A stretch of DNA of 64,000 nt, from positions 3,100,001 to 3,164,000 of the forward strand of contig JAEILZ010000003.1 of the NCBI GenBank assembly GCA_018873225.1, read 5' to 3'. Shown one piece after another: positions 20,824 through 33,145 of this stretch. Numbering within the stretch: the first letter of the stretch is position 1; every line of letters begins with the position of its first letter. The stretch is from [Phialemoniopsis] sp. UDSM-2020. Taxonomy: Eukaryota; Ascomycota; Sordariomycetes; Thyridiales; Thyridiaceae. The notes beneath the pieces were generated by a model. The model did not search any database and had not been told where the DNA came from. It saw only the letters and a program-made list of their open reading frames with translations. Both the position numbers and the translations under genes were made by a program.

Positions 20824-22931
20824 TCATCGGTGGCCAAAGAGCATTATTTCCTCTTCCTCATCTTCGTCCTCGTCTTCTTCGAGCTCGTCCTCACAGTCGT
20901 CCGAATCAGTTTCTTCATCCGAATCCTCATGATCGACATTTTCAGCCGAAGTCATGCTGCGGTGCTCGTCACGACCCCAGAAATCTAGGATAGAGCCCTC
21001 CCCATCCGATTCATCGGTTGTGAGCATGTGCTCCGGAAATCCGCCGGTGGCAGTCGGGGACAAAGATCGTGCGAAACGCTCTGGTGAGATGCCCGAAGGC
21101 AAGCCTTGAAAGTCTACGTGCGACCCAAGTGAGCCGCCGGGTCGATGTGACGTTTGGTGATGAGGTAACGATGGCTCGTTGATGACAGCCCTTTCTTGGG
21201 CGTCTGCAGCAGTATGTGCGGCTTGTATTGAAGCATCACCACTCGGAGTATCTTCGGTGGTGTCTGCAGCTCCTTTGGGTGCATTGACAAGTTGCATTTG
21301 GACGGTGTTGTAAGACAGGCAGACCTCGCACTTGAGGCCACCCCAATGGTATTTGGTCGTCGTTTTCGCCTCGCAGTCGTTGCAAAGAATGACGGCTCGT
21401 GTCTGCTGCCATTCAGTAGGCATTGGCTGCTCTTCCAGGTGCTTGTCCAACCTGCGAAACTGGCTCTCCATATTTTGAACGCTCTTACTGCAGATCGGGC
21501 ATTTATAGGCTGTCTGTATGTACTGCTTGTGGCAGTCGTTGTGAATCATGTGCCCACACTTCATCGAGAGGACCATCTTGTGGGAGGTGAACAGGTATTC
21601 GCCACATATTGGACAATCGCAGTCCATGAGACCCTCCCTGCAGCGATGTGAGGACTCCAAGGCGATGGCGATGCATGAGCCGCATTTCTGTAGTGATCAG
21701 CTATTGCGCCATGACTTGTTGCAAGTGGGAAAGTACATACCTTGCAGTGGAAGAAATCCTTGCCCAGTCCCTCCCCGACCCTGCAGATTCCACAGTCGTT
21801 GCAGTGGTAGATGCTTTTGCCGGGATCATCGTTCCACAATTTGCATATACTGCAGTAATAGTATGCTGCAGACTCCCCACACTTGACGCATACATCTGAT
21901 GCTTTCTGAGCGTGTCCGCACAACATGCAAAGCATATTCCTAGTTTCCCTCCTGGGCAAGGCATGATCTTCAGCCTCGTTATGGCAAAGACGGCAGGTGT
22001 ACCAGCGCGAACAAGTAAAGCATTGTAGCTTAACGTTCCGCCGATAATGTTCACAGCCGAGAAGATTCGTTCCCTCCTCCAAGTCTAGCGAGTTTCCAAG
22101 ATAATCGACGGTCTTGCCACCGAGTGGCACGTAAGTTGGCCGCACGTCGTCCTCTGTGAGGAGGAACTTCTGAGGAGTGCTGCCTTCTCCGAGGGCACTG
22201 TGCCAGAACCTCAATGATTCCAAGGGACCCGTCGGTGTCGCTTGTTCGGGGACCGTCGGGCTTGATGGTGTTTCGCTCCGCTGCGGGAGGTGAGGACTGA
22301 TGGCAGCCTGTGACTTGTTGTAGCCCTCCATGAGGAGTCCATGCATCATACGCGCCTTGTCCTCGGGCGCCAATTGTTGCGACTGGACTTGCAGTATCCG
22401 CTGCCGCAATGCTTTCATTCCGTCGTCTTCTGGTAATTCTGCCATGCCGTACATTGACCTTGGCAACGAGGTTGACATGGCTTGGGCGCCATCGTCTGGG
22501 AGGCCGAGCCTATTCCTGTCTGCCACGATGTCTCCCCCGATTGTGACAGATCTCATAGTGGCAATGGCAGTAGCTGGCCGTGCGGGTGGTGCAGATGTGG
22601 ATATTGAGGCCTCGGAAGAATGCCCGTCCTGAATCTCGGATGATGCAGAGAGGTTCAATGACGAGAATCGAGAGTGCCGTGCCATGGTGGAGCTTGTTGG
22701 GGCAGTAATCGGCATGCGCAAGCTTCGTGATGTATCGAATTCTTGAGTATCGCTATCGTCACTTATCCCAGCCTCCTCGCCGGGCTCCTCAATCGCACCC
22801 TCATGTCGAGACTGCGCTGCCCGAAAGATCGGCTGGTCGGGTGCGGACTCGGAGGTGGCGAAGTTGCTGGAGAGGCGGCGTGCTTGTCGAAGAACGGGCT
22901 CAATGATGAAGTTGGAGACTAAGGATGGCAT
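20824..22931 (-). CDS. CHY zinc finger / RING E3 ubiquitin ligase (RCHY1/Pirh2-like)
   Basis: Exons 22931-21741 and 21687-20824 (53-bp intron inside the zinc region) encode 684 residues. A Ser-rich disordered N-terminus (1-285) precedes a CHY zinc finger (about 290-360; GCEHYRRNVKLQCFTCSRWY). A CTCHY finger follows (about 360-420; YYYCSICKLWNDDP, YHCNDCGICRVG), then a RING-H2 (about 420-465; CDCPICGEYLF, KCGHMIHNDCH, YKCPICSK) and a zinc-ribbon-like CNDCEAKTTTKYHWGGLKC. This order is that of RCHY1/Pirh2 E3 ligases. The tail is very acidic (EDELEEDEDEDEEEE). Fungal members have a longer N-terminus than the animal protein; substrates are unknown. Confidence 0.92.
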
Positions 22932-23801
22932 CGAGAATCATCTGCTGCATATGTAGGGGTCGGTCTGCATCTACCCTCCAAGAAGAAAAGTTAAGTTTGG
23001 GGGTCGCTTTTTTCGGGTGGGAGTCAGAAGTGAGAGGTGTGCCACCACTTGCGCGTGATCTTTCGTTATGTCATGGCCTCTTGGGAGGATTCTCTTAGCA
23101 CGTGGAATCCGCTAATCAGTCCACCAAACTGCGGGGTACCAGTGCGTGCAGCTTTGAACATCAGAAGGCCTAGACTGTCTCTTCAGAGAACAGTTAATGG
23201 CCTAGACAACATTTGCTTGTTTTCTCGACTTTTTTGAGATTGAGATGCCTTTCTGATGAAAGGAGATAAAGAATGAACAAGACAGTCTTGTCCGCTCTTT
23301 TATTTCTACGGAATACCTTATCTTATGCAGACCTGGCATCGGGGTCATGTAATTGGCCCATGTACCATCATCGTCTGCAATAGGTGGGCTTGGGCGTCAT
23401 GGAATTGAGTATGGGTTTGGCAGGCGTACCATAGTGCTTCAGTACTTCAGATAATTGAGTCCAGAGCTGAAGAAGCTAAGTTCGTCGTCCACTTGGCGAA
23501 CACATTTTTCAGGGGATCGGCGCTTCACGGCCGGGTCATGTCTGAGCTTCCGGGTTGACCTACCTTCGGGCTTTGACAGGGTGCCGGATCACGGCGCCGT
23601 AGTTCCCCGCTTTCAGTTAGTCAACTCTTGCCACTACCGCCCAATTTTTCGAGATGTGGATGCGCCCTCTGAGAACAGCTGCCACCCATTGATAAGGCCC
23701 ATTGGGCCCGTATTATGGAGGTTCTGAAGCGCTGGACCAACAACGAAAGGCTCACCGAAGCATTGTAGACAGCGTTGCTTTCCAACCCGTATTCAAACAC
23801 G
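22932..23801. promoter_or_regulatory. Divergent intergenic region (CHY/RING / class II aldolase)
   Basis: An 870-bp spacer lies between divergent starts. It contains one CACGTG (23099-23104). No gene or repeat is recognised. Confidence 0.5.
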
Positions 23802-24816
23802 ATGGCGCCGTCAGCAACCTCCGACTTAAGCACGGCAGTGCACTCCGTGCAGGAGATTCCGAAAGCCAACGGCAAGGAGAAGACGCCTTGCGAGGCCATC
23901 TCACAGGGCGATGTCCTGCCCGGTAAGCTGAGCAGTCCGCTCCGCATGGCGCTGAAGCAGAAGAGTGGTATACCAACACACGAGTATAGGCATCCCAACT
24001 TTCCCGACGTACGCCGCTGAGCGGCGACACATACTCATTCACATGGCCGCGACGTTCCGACACTGGGCACGCCAAGGCTTCTGCGAAGGCCAGTCCGGTC
24101 ACATCTCCGTCCGTGATCCCGAGTTCCCCGGTCTCATGTGGATGAACCCTCTGAGCCGGCACTTTGGCATGCTGCGGGCCGGAGACATGCTGGCCGTCGA
24201 GATCTCGACCGGCCGGATCGTCGCCGGCAACAAGAATCCGACCACCGGCCTGCGCACCGCCAACGCCGCCGGCTACTGGATCCACTCGGCCGTGCACAAC
24301 GCGCGCCCGGACATCCACGCCGTCTGCCACGCACACACCAAGGCCGGCCGCGCCTGGTCCGTCTTTGCCCGTCCGCTGGACATGATCACGCAGGACATCT
24401 GCACCCTGCACAACAGGCACGCCGTCTACAGCAGCTACGGCGGCATCGTCTTTGCCGCCGACGAGGGCAAGCGCATCGCCGAGGCGTTGGGCGCTCGTAA
24501 CAAGGCAGCCATTCTCATGAACCACGGTCTGATATCGGTGGGCGAGACCGTTCAAGAGGCCGGGTTTCTCTTCGGACTCATGGACCGCTCCTGCGAGATA
24601 CAGCTGCAGGTGGAGGCAGCATGTGCTTCGGGCCACCTGGAGAAGCAGATCATCAGCGACGAGGAGGCGGCATACAACTGCAAGATGGCGAATGAAGCTA
24701 ACGTGCTCTATCGCGAGGCACAGGGTGACCTTGAGTACGAGATAGAAGCAGCCGGTGGAGAAGACGCCATTGCGAAGGGCTTCGACACCCTTCAGATTGA
24801 CTATGAGCACGCCTGA
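23802..24816 (+). CDS. Class II aldolase/adducin-domain protein
   Basis: Exons 23802-23922 and 23990-24816, with a 67-bp intron (GTAAGC/TAG), encode 315 residues. The class II aldolase fold spans about 41-270: GIPTFPTYAAERRHILIHMA, RQGFCEGQSGHISVRDP, then the metal-ligand motif CHAHTKAGRAW (His154, His156) and MNHGLISVG (His219). These are the three zinc ligands of the family. Stand-alone fungal members are of uncertain substrate; relatives include fuculose-phosphate aldolase and methylthioribulose-phosphate dehydratase. The start is the first ATG in frame (MAPSATSDLS). The intron contains a near-copy of the acceptor-side GIPT sequence, so the splice model could be read differently; see findings. 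Confidence 0.88.
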
Positions 24817-27800
24817 GCGGGATATGACAACAAATTGCGCACGAATGTTATCATTTGCATATGACTTGTTCACTTAGTGCTGTACACGACGCCGTCACTT
24901 GTGCAAGGGCATCCCATCATCCTCCAGGTCATGGCGTTAGCTTTGGCCAATATTACGCCATGGTGCTTCTAGACCTTTTCCCCACGAACAATAGGTTCAG
25001 ACTAAGGATGCCCGATGACAGCAGGTACCGGCTCCTGCGGCACCGTGTTGCCAGATTGACGACCTTGTTGGCACCTCTTGACCCCGTCGCCAGATGATTG
25101 CGCTACGGTTTCGAGATCAAACGCACATTGTGGATGTGGGATGATGTGTTCTTCTCCCAGTGGAATGACCCAAGGTTTCTCGGCAGGCGAAAATTTGCAC
25201 AGTCACAAAGGAAGTCAATTCATCGTATCGTATGGCGGACCCAGGTCCCACTGAAGGGCGTTACAGTCATACCTCTTCCCACCTCTGGTTTCCATATGAG
25301 GGTGTCAACCTAGTGACGGTAACTTCCAGGTTCTCGCGAGACAGACGCCCGGGTGGTGGGAAGAGTAAAGCGGGTAGTACCTATGTCAGCCCATCCTTGG
25401 CGCAACTCAATTAACCTCGAACAGGCGGGAAGGACCTGTCGTATGCGACGGTATGCGGAAAGTATCGAACATTCGCCTGTCTCTGTTGCTGTTGTTTGGG
25501 AAAGGGTTTCCATTCCTATCAGCACGGTTCCCGGGCTCGATGGGGTGTTACCCGGCTCGGTCGTGGCTAGAGACCGGCTCACCCTCGTGCCACTATTCTC
25601 CTTCACGATGCCCTCTCTCAAACCTGTCTCGAATGCAGCGTGAACTTTGAATCGCCTGCTTAAGCGACGGAGATACGCGGCCGCGGTCCTGGAAGGACAA
25701 AGGAGGATGAGACAGGCACTGACTAGGCTATCACAACCCTCCATGACTGACGAGCACCGCCAGTCAAGCTTTCGAAGCTGGGTCAAATTTCCCTCAATAC
25801 CAAGAGCGATTCCTCTCCCAGAAAATTTTCACTGTTGCACATTCCTCCCCATTGGATCCTAGTGATGACGGGTTGGCGAAACATGGCGCCTGTCTGTGGA
25901 TTGTGGCCCCTTGCGCAGTGTGAGACCCGACGAGACGCCCATGCGGATGTTCATTCCTCCATAACGCCTCATCTCCACCCATAACGACCGAATTATGCCT
26001 CTGATGATGAAGGATCTTTCTGCGAGCACATCAAGACTCAAGATTACCAAAAACCTGTGGTTCTTTTGCCGCTGATGCCATGTCGTCCAGGGTGAACAAG
26101 GAAATCTGGATGAAATGACATCTCGGAGGCGAAAACCAACGGCGATCCATTGCCATCCGGTGGATCCCTGACCAGGCACAAAGATAGCCGCACTAGAGAG
26201 ACGATCCTCGCTACCCGCCGCCTTACTGGGCGCCGCAAGATCCATTTCTTCCCTTGTTGGGCAACTGAGACGCCCTCTGAAGCGAGCCACGTAAAGACGG
26301 TGTCAGCACTAAGGATCCCTTTCGTCTGGGGGAATTCCGGGGCTAATTGAACACTACAGACCAGAGAGCCGGACAGCACTTTGCATCCCCAACATTATGC
26401 ACTCACTATGTGAGTGAGCGAGTGAGAATGCCAATTGCGTTTTCATCCGCTCCAGGGTCCCTTTCCCCTGCGGTGTCCAGGAACAACAGGGCAATTGGCT
26501 GCAGGTCTCAGTGTCAAGTGCCTGAGAGCCCACCGATCCCTTGTGCGCGCGTACTCCGGCCGCATCGCCTAGCGGCCGGTTTGCTTAGTGTTCACTTGAG
26601 ACTCTATCTCAGATTGCATCACGGCTCAGTCATACAGGGCTTCTCAGCATCATTAACGCAGTCTCAGATCGAGTGGTACAGAGATCGCGGTCGCACCAGC
26701 TCGATTTCGCCTTTACCATATTGCCCTCTATCCTAGTGTCGGCGATGTGAAGGTCGCACCGCAGCAACGCCCAGGCCTGGCAGGCAGGATCTGCCCGGCG
26801 CCATTGGACCTGCGCGCCTCCAGTGAGACACGCATGCAAGCCACTGGGCAAGTCGGGTGAGGGCGAACCTGCCTCCGTGCAGCGGCAGAAGGCGTGGGGG
26901 CTCTTTAGGTAAGTCTGCAAATGAGAGTTGGGCCGACGGCGTTACGAGAAAGGACCGTGATAGCCTTTCCAATGTTTTGCATTCGATGAGGCGTCCACTA
27001 GGTTCGGGGGACCCTAGACAGAGAAGGAGTGAGGGAATATTCTACGGACAAAGAAGCAATGTTGCTTTTCACCAGGGGACCATAGCGGCTGAAAGAAGGT
27101 CGGCGAGGTTCAAGCCAACATCAAGCGCCACGGGAATGCCAGGCGACCGCCCAGCTTGCCTGCTCAAACGCCCAGTTTGATCGCTTGCGACGAGCTGTGC
27201 TGGACTAGTTGAAGTGATGACGAGTAGGACGCCCTTGCGACTGAGACCGGCCAGACGGGGGTACACCTAGAGACAGTCCGGATAAAGGATTGCGTCGCAT
27301 CACGTCTCGTCATTGACCTCGCTCGGGTACTGACCAGCCATGGACGGACCGCCGGACGCAATGGCACAGTACCAACAAGGGACAGGAGCGAAAAAGAAAG
27401 AGGCGCAAAGCGTCCTGTCCGAGAGCTGCCTAACAAGGGGCCCGAAAAAATCTCGCCTGGTGGCTGACTTGACACATCGATAGCATATTTGGCCTGATTC
27501 ACCGGGTCGCTGATGCAAGACAGGTTGCGTACACCCGGATAGACTTCCAGAAGGCCTGATTGCATGATGCCCTTGAGGGCGGAATCAAACATGCCAAGAG
27601 GTTCCCTCCCGGCAATCGAACAAAAAGGCCAAAAGAATGGTACGGGGACCGCGGAAGACGGAAGCGGGCGGGAAAGGAACAAGGACAAGGAACGCGGGAC
27701 GTGTTGACGGGAGAGACCGGGCAAAGAAGTGGACACGGCGACAGCACAGCGCCCTGGCAATCAGGTAATACATGGGACGAGGCGATGCTTGACCATCGGG

Positions 27801-30800
27801 ACGGCAGGTTTTATGCCTGATGTTTTGATCGTGCTTTGTCGGCCACTGAAGTTGTCGTACGGACTCCGCAGTCGTACGTTTCAAACAGTGGGTGAACATA
27901 GAGCGGTTGTCAGATGTTTACTAAATAAGGGCTCTCTATCTCTGCCGGCCCCAACGCTAATGTTTGACCAAACAGATCGGACACCTTGATACTCCGCAGA
28001 CAACGTAGGTAGTTGTTAGCACCACTCCGTATTCATATGCTGGTGGAGTTAGTGACTGATTGTCTCCAGGTTGACACGTCTTTTCGCTTGCGTCTCAGCC
28101 TGAATCCTTGGACCAACGATACGATACGGCGGTTTGTGATCTGACAAGAAATGGAGCAGAGCCACTAGGCATCTCTTGATGTAAAAAATCTCCGAGTTAA
28201 GAAGTAGCCCTGCCAATAGCATGCACCTCTCTGCCTTGTTCTAGGTGGGGGAAAGACTTTGGGTACCGAGAAATATCATTGTTGTCGGTTGCTCAAGCAA
28301 GTACCAGAGCGGCAAGTGTTATAGGCACGGTACGGGATTCCATGAGACGTGAAAGTCCTGAAATTTGGTTCTCGGTAAAGGACTCTCTTCCAACACAAAG
28401 AAGCTTCTCTTGGGTGGGGGAGGCTGTGTTGCATCGAGATTGACTGATCGACGAGATTGGCCCTTCGACTATCTTGCCGGGAGCGGCATGATATTGCTCA
28501 ACCAGATCACGCCAAGGGGGTCACCAAGGTAGAAACAAGGTCGTGGTGTCCGGATATTGAGGATTAGCATCCGGCTCTTTGAGTAATATGGAGCTGCTTC
28601 CCAGCACCATGCAGGACAGCATCACACTTGCGAAGGCCAACGCAGCAAGTAAGAGGCATATCCGCAACTCCTAGCTTCGGGGACCGAGATGATTGTTTTG
28701 TTTCAAGTGTCCAAAGCCGTCAAGGCAGTGACTATGACTGGCCGCCCATTATCGTCTTAATGGGCGCCCTCTTAACGGCTGCCCCACCGGGTCCTTTGAT
28801 CTTTTAGAACCAGAGTTGAGCTTTGCTCGTTGAAGATGAAACATGCTCGAACGCTACGCTGTACAAGAATTGCCCAATCCAGCCAAAAGCCAGGATCTTG
28901 ATCCCGTGCAACTGCCAGTTGTCAGCATTGCGACAAGGAACCAGGCACAAACACTACCAGGTGCCAAGTTACAAATAAATTATTATCGAAAACGGCCCAT
29001 GCAGAATGTCCGGCATTCACTACTGTAGATCGTTTCCTTTCTTTTGTCTGCTCAGGCTGACAGAAGGGTGTTGAGACTCGCTATCTTCTTTCACCAGCCT
29101 CGTCTAAGCCGCTGCTTACGAATTTTGTTTTTTTTACCCTTTAGTACAGAAAAGATCGACAGAAAGCCAGTTGACGTCATTCTCGACGGCTCAATCTAGG
29201 CCAGGAACGGTGAGATCTTTCGAGAGCGAGAATGGACACTTTCTCTTACTTCGTAGAGCCTGGTCTGTCTGTGGGGGAGTCCATACTGGCGCTGGAGTTT
29301 TGGAGCGATCGTTGAACTTCTTACTAAAGTTACGCCCAGCGGGGGTTTGGTTTCGAGAGCTAGAGACAAGTGGTCCCGTTTTGAAATATCACTAGTGACA
29401 AGTAGTTGGCCTGGGTTTGCACGAGCGGTTCAGGTATCTCGAGATAGCCCCGTAAATGAAGAGCCTCCTGACCTCCTAGCTTTTGCCATGACGGGACGCT
29501 GATGTTAGCCAAGTGGCACCTTGCTAAAGGCAGAGCCTCTTCCAAGGAACTTGCACCAGGCCACCTCATTTGCCCTCCAGCCCTGGCTTCGGCAGTCAGG
29601 ACAGGAACAGGCAAAGCTGTCAGGGACAGGCATGCCTCAGGGAGCCTCAAGCAAGCTGGCAAGCAAGGAAGCTATGGGGAAGGAAAATTCTTTCCATTGC
29701 GTATCCATTCTGACTAACCGTCTCTGAAACAGCGTAGAGACCCAAGAATGCGTCTCGGGTTGGGCCTTGTTTTCAATGCAAGACGTGGCACTGCTGGAAT
29801 GGGGGAGTCAGAGCTACGGTGGACCATGAAAGCAGAGGCTTTTTGAGTGCCGTATCTGGGTTGGTCACGAAACGGCCAGGTATCAAGCTTTGGATGGAGG
29901 AGGCTATCCTACTACTTTACCTAAAATCGGACATGGCAAGACGGCGTGTCCCGAGGAATGTGTGTTCACCGAAAAGCACAGTCAAGAAAGCCTACCAGCG
30001 AAATGAGAGTTACAGGGCTCATGAGTATGTTTGAAAATTTTTACATTTCTTTGCTAAATTAAAGCATCTACGAAGTACTTCGTACGTGTCTCTCTGCCCA
30101 TGCCTGATCGATCCCCTGATCATCCCACCTACGGCGCGACCTTGATGAAGTCTCTTGTTGTTCGATATTTGCCAGGTGGAAAGGTCGAGATGTGACAATG
30201 ACTCCCCTTCGAGTCATCGCCCCCTTGCAATTAATCTCAGCGGCCCCCCTAGCGAAGATAGCAGAAGGCCAGCGAAAATTTCTCCACGCGTCCAGTGCCC
30301 GTTAGCGAGGCGCCTAAACTCAAAATTTTTCCAGTGGGCTTATGGGGGCTGATGGCCTGTGTTTACAGGGAGGGGGAGGGGGGGTGTGCGTGTGCGACCG
30401 TTCGACGGTGGTCTATGCAAGGGCAACAAAGGGACATTGGCATCGAAGGGGGCTGCACAGCATCGCCAGATTGGCTTTCCTTCCAGAATGGACCCCGTTT
30501 TCGCGATCGTTCGATCTCTGCTGCTGTACCTGCACGAAAAGGGGTGTGCTATCAGAGAGAAACGAGAAAAAACTTTGCTGGTCCCTGGACCCTATCTGCA
30601 CAAAGTTTGAACCAACGCCTTTCCCTCCCGTGCCCTCTGCTGTCGTGTCTGCCCATATCACCCAGTGGACTGGAAACGGTCTCACTTGGGGTCATGCTCG
30701 CCCTGAGCAGTCCGTCCTTTGGGACAACCACCCAGCGGAGCAAAGACGCCATAGCACACCACCTTTTCCATCACCGTGACCTCTCTCGCCTGCAACATGA

Positions 30801-32698
30801 CGGGGCAGCCGCTGTCACTAAGAGCAAACAAAGTTCAGATAGCCCGTTACGGGGTTTGCCACTCTCGCCTGAAGTGTGGAGAGATTAGCACAGTGGGCGA
30901 CAGCGCACCTAAGGGGGCCTTGAGGGCAGTGAGGGCCTATGTTTAGCAGTGGTTGTGCCCCGTGCACAGGTTAGTTTCTGGGCGCTAGAGAGGCGGCGCC
31001 AACTTCTCAAAGACTTTAAAAAGTCTCGTCTGGGGTGAAGCAGCGAAGAATCAAGCACGGATGACCCCGCTCCTAACAGCGTTTGCCACTACATCTGGTG
31101 AGGCGCAGATAGAGTTTGCGGTATACCTGCTTGCAGAATCTCGCAATCTTCACCTCGTCGACTTGGCAGACACACTCACACGCCCCCCCAGACGGCGCCA
31201 GAGGGCGTAGCGCTTCTCATAAGGCCAAGGCCAGAACCGCCGAAATTTGACTAACAGCTTAGTTTGGTGGTAGCTCGCAATCTTTCCATGACCACTTGAC
31301 CCCAGACTAACAGGGAGTGGTGACACTTGCAACATTAGACGATGCCGCCATCGATCGCCTTTTTTTGCCCTTTGCCTTTCCTTTTCGGTGTGTGCGGGCG
31401 TGTGCCAGAGGGCGAGCCAAAGGCGTGCCTGACCTGACCTGACCAGACCAGAGCGTTATCAGACTAGACGGGTCACGCAAGGCACCGAAACGGTGGCCCC
31501 GTCCAAGCACTGAACTCAATCTCTCCTTCGATGAGCCCTCCCCAATGGGAAGTGTAACCTCGCAGATTTTACAACCAGGCACATGCATGGTCCCTAGCTA
31601 GGCGGGTTGCCAAGTATGTAGAGTTTTCTTGCAAGGAATCGATCGTATGAGTGATCCCAATGCTGCTTCCGTCGTCGTGATTTGCATGCATCGTATAAGC
31701 GCAAGGGACATTTGGCGGCGGGGGACAAAGCTCCCCCCAGAGTTGCACGGCATTTGTAGCACCTGCAAAAGTGCGCGCGCCTTTCCGTGCCCAGGGCTAG
31801 AGTGCGGAAGAAAAGAGGCCATTTGCGGTGGAACGGGACCTAGCAGAATGGGCCCATCGTCGGACTGAACTGACGTCTTAGTGCTGGTCCAACAAAATTT
31901 CACACAAAGGGCAAAGGGAGTAGGAGTCATAATGGGGCATTTGCAATTACAGTGTATGTCAGTCATAGCAAAGGAACAAAGACTCAGAGACAGGCACGGG
32001 ATGTTGGGGCAAGAAGTTGTTTGAGTGTTTTGACCGTCAGCCAATCTGGCCTAGGTGTTTCTTATTGATTGTTCACAGGTTGTATTCTGACAACCAGTTG
32101 CTCTGGTGCTTCAGTCCGAGCCACGCAGAGTCTCTCTCATACAGGTATCTTAAAACAGGCGGACAAAGATCAACTCAGTGTCCGACAACGCCATCTCGCG
32201 GGCTTCCAAAAACGTATCCCAATCAGGACCATTGCCCGATCACGCTTTGATATGCATGCCTTGAAAAAAGAATTCCTGCCACATCCGAAATGCTGATGCC
32301 ATTTAGTATAGCTGATGGTGGTCTTCGCCCAAGTATATCGTGATACAATTTCTCGCCAAATGTCCGTGAAAAACCAGTTGAGACGCCTCGCGCATAGATG
32401 CGCATCAAATTCACAAGAGTTGTTTCCCAAATTGACCCAAACTTTTTTTGATGCTATGCTCCCAGGTAATGCCGTTTCGTGTTACAACAAAGAAGAGGTA
32501 AGAAGTGGTGGTGGTAGTAGAGTAGTAGTAGCAGTGGTAGTACGATCTAAGGTATCGTGTGGATAGGTAGAAGTCGAATATATGGAACGTAATAAGCCAG
32601 GCCGTCCATGTCGTCGAGTGTTGAAAGAAGTCGATTGAGATGAGGGGTATCGAGTAAAATAGAAATGCAGATAATCGGACGACGGGCTGGCCGGTAGC
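24817..32698. other. Gene-poor block, left part (7.9 kb), no gene identified
   Basis: No ORF here shows a domain, coding bias or plausible splice partners. The longest (198 codons, minus, 27164-27760, and 197 codons, plus, 30295-30888) read as random in composition. No transposon ends, rRNA or tRNA are recognised. Base composition is near that of other spacers, not the strongly A+T-rich type expected of heavily RIP-mutated repeats. A G-rich run near 30368 is listed separately. It includes the 3' regions of the aldolase gene and, at its right end, of ECL1. Confidence 0.5.
30368..30384 (+). other. G-rich run with G-quadruplex potential
   Basis: GGGAGGGGGAGGGGGGG provides at least four G3 tracts with one- or two-base loops, followed by a GTGTGCGTGTGCG stretch. 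Whether it folds or matters is unknown. Confidence 0.6.
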
Positions 32699-33145
32699 TT
32701 AGTACGAGCGTCGTCGTTGCAGCCTGGCCTGCTCAAATGAGCTGGCGTAGTCTCGCAGCTCCTTCTTGGCCTTGGCCGAGAGGTGTGATGCCTCTGTTGT
32801 TGCTGTCGACGAGCTGCTCTTCAGAGAGCATAGGCTGCTCTGTGAGCTCGAGGGCGAGAGCGAGGAGCGGAGGCGGGGAGACTGAGTAGCCGTCTGGTAG
32901 AGAGAGGCAGCGCCGTAGGGCTGGGCGTTGCTGAAGTCGTAGGCCGGGGCGAGGCGGAACTTGGAGCTCGATGCAGCCCATGGGTAAGAAGGGCCGCTCA
33001 GGGCTGGTGAGGCCGTTCCCGAGCTCGAGGCAGAGGTCTTCTCATAGTCTGCCAGGCGGCAGGATTCTGAGCAGTAGGTGGCACCGTCCGTCTGCTTGTC
33101 GCAAGCAAGGCAGAACTGGTGGTCCCACTCGAGGTCGAAAGACAT
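32699..33145 (-). CDS. ECL1-family life-span/stress regulator
   Basis: A single exon encodes 148 residues. The start at 33145 gives MSFDLEWDHQFCLACDKQTD, the family N-terminus; a longer in-frame extension upstream is not conserved-looking. The motif CLACDKQTDGATYCSESCRLAD (residues about 12-33) is the cysteine signature of the fission-yeast Ecl1 group, probably zinc-binding. The rest is Ser-rich and disordered, with LRSSLSPSSSQSSLCSLKSS and a basic end QARLQRRRSY. Ecl1-type proteins extend chronological life span and are induced by starvation in S. pombe. The gene stands alone, 7.9 kb and 12.6 kb from its neighbours. Confidence 0.85.
   Translation of the reverse strand: MSFDLEWDHQFCLACDKQTDGATYCSESCRLADYEKTSASSSGTASPALSGPSYPWAASSSKFRLAPAYDFSNAQPYGAASLYQTATQSPRLRSSLSPSSSQSSLCSLKSSSSTATTEASHLSAKAKKELRDYASSFEQARLQRRRSY

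Noticed and set aside
27164..27760. 198-codon minus-strand ORF
   Set aside because: No family motif; Ser/Pro/Arg-rich translation typical of non-coding G+C-rich DNA.
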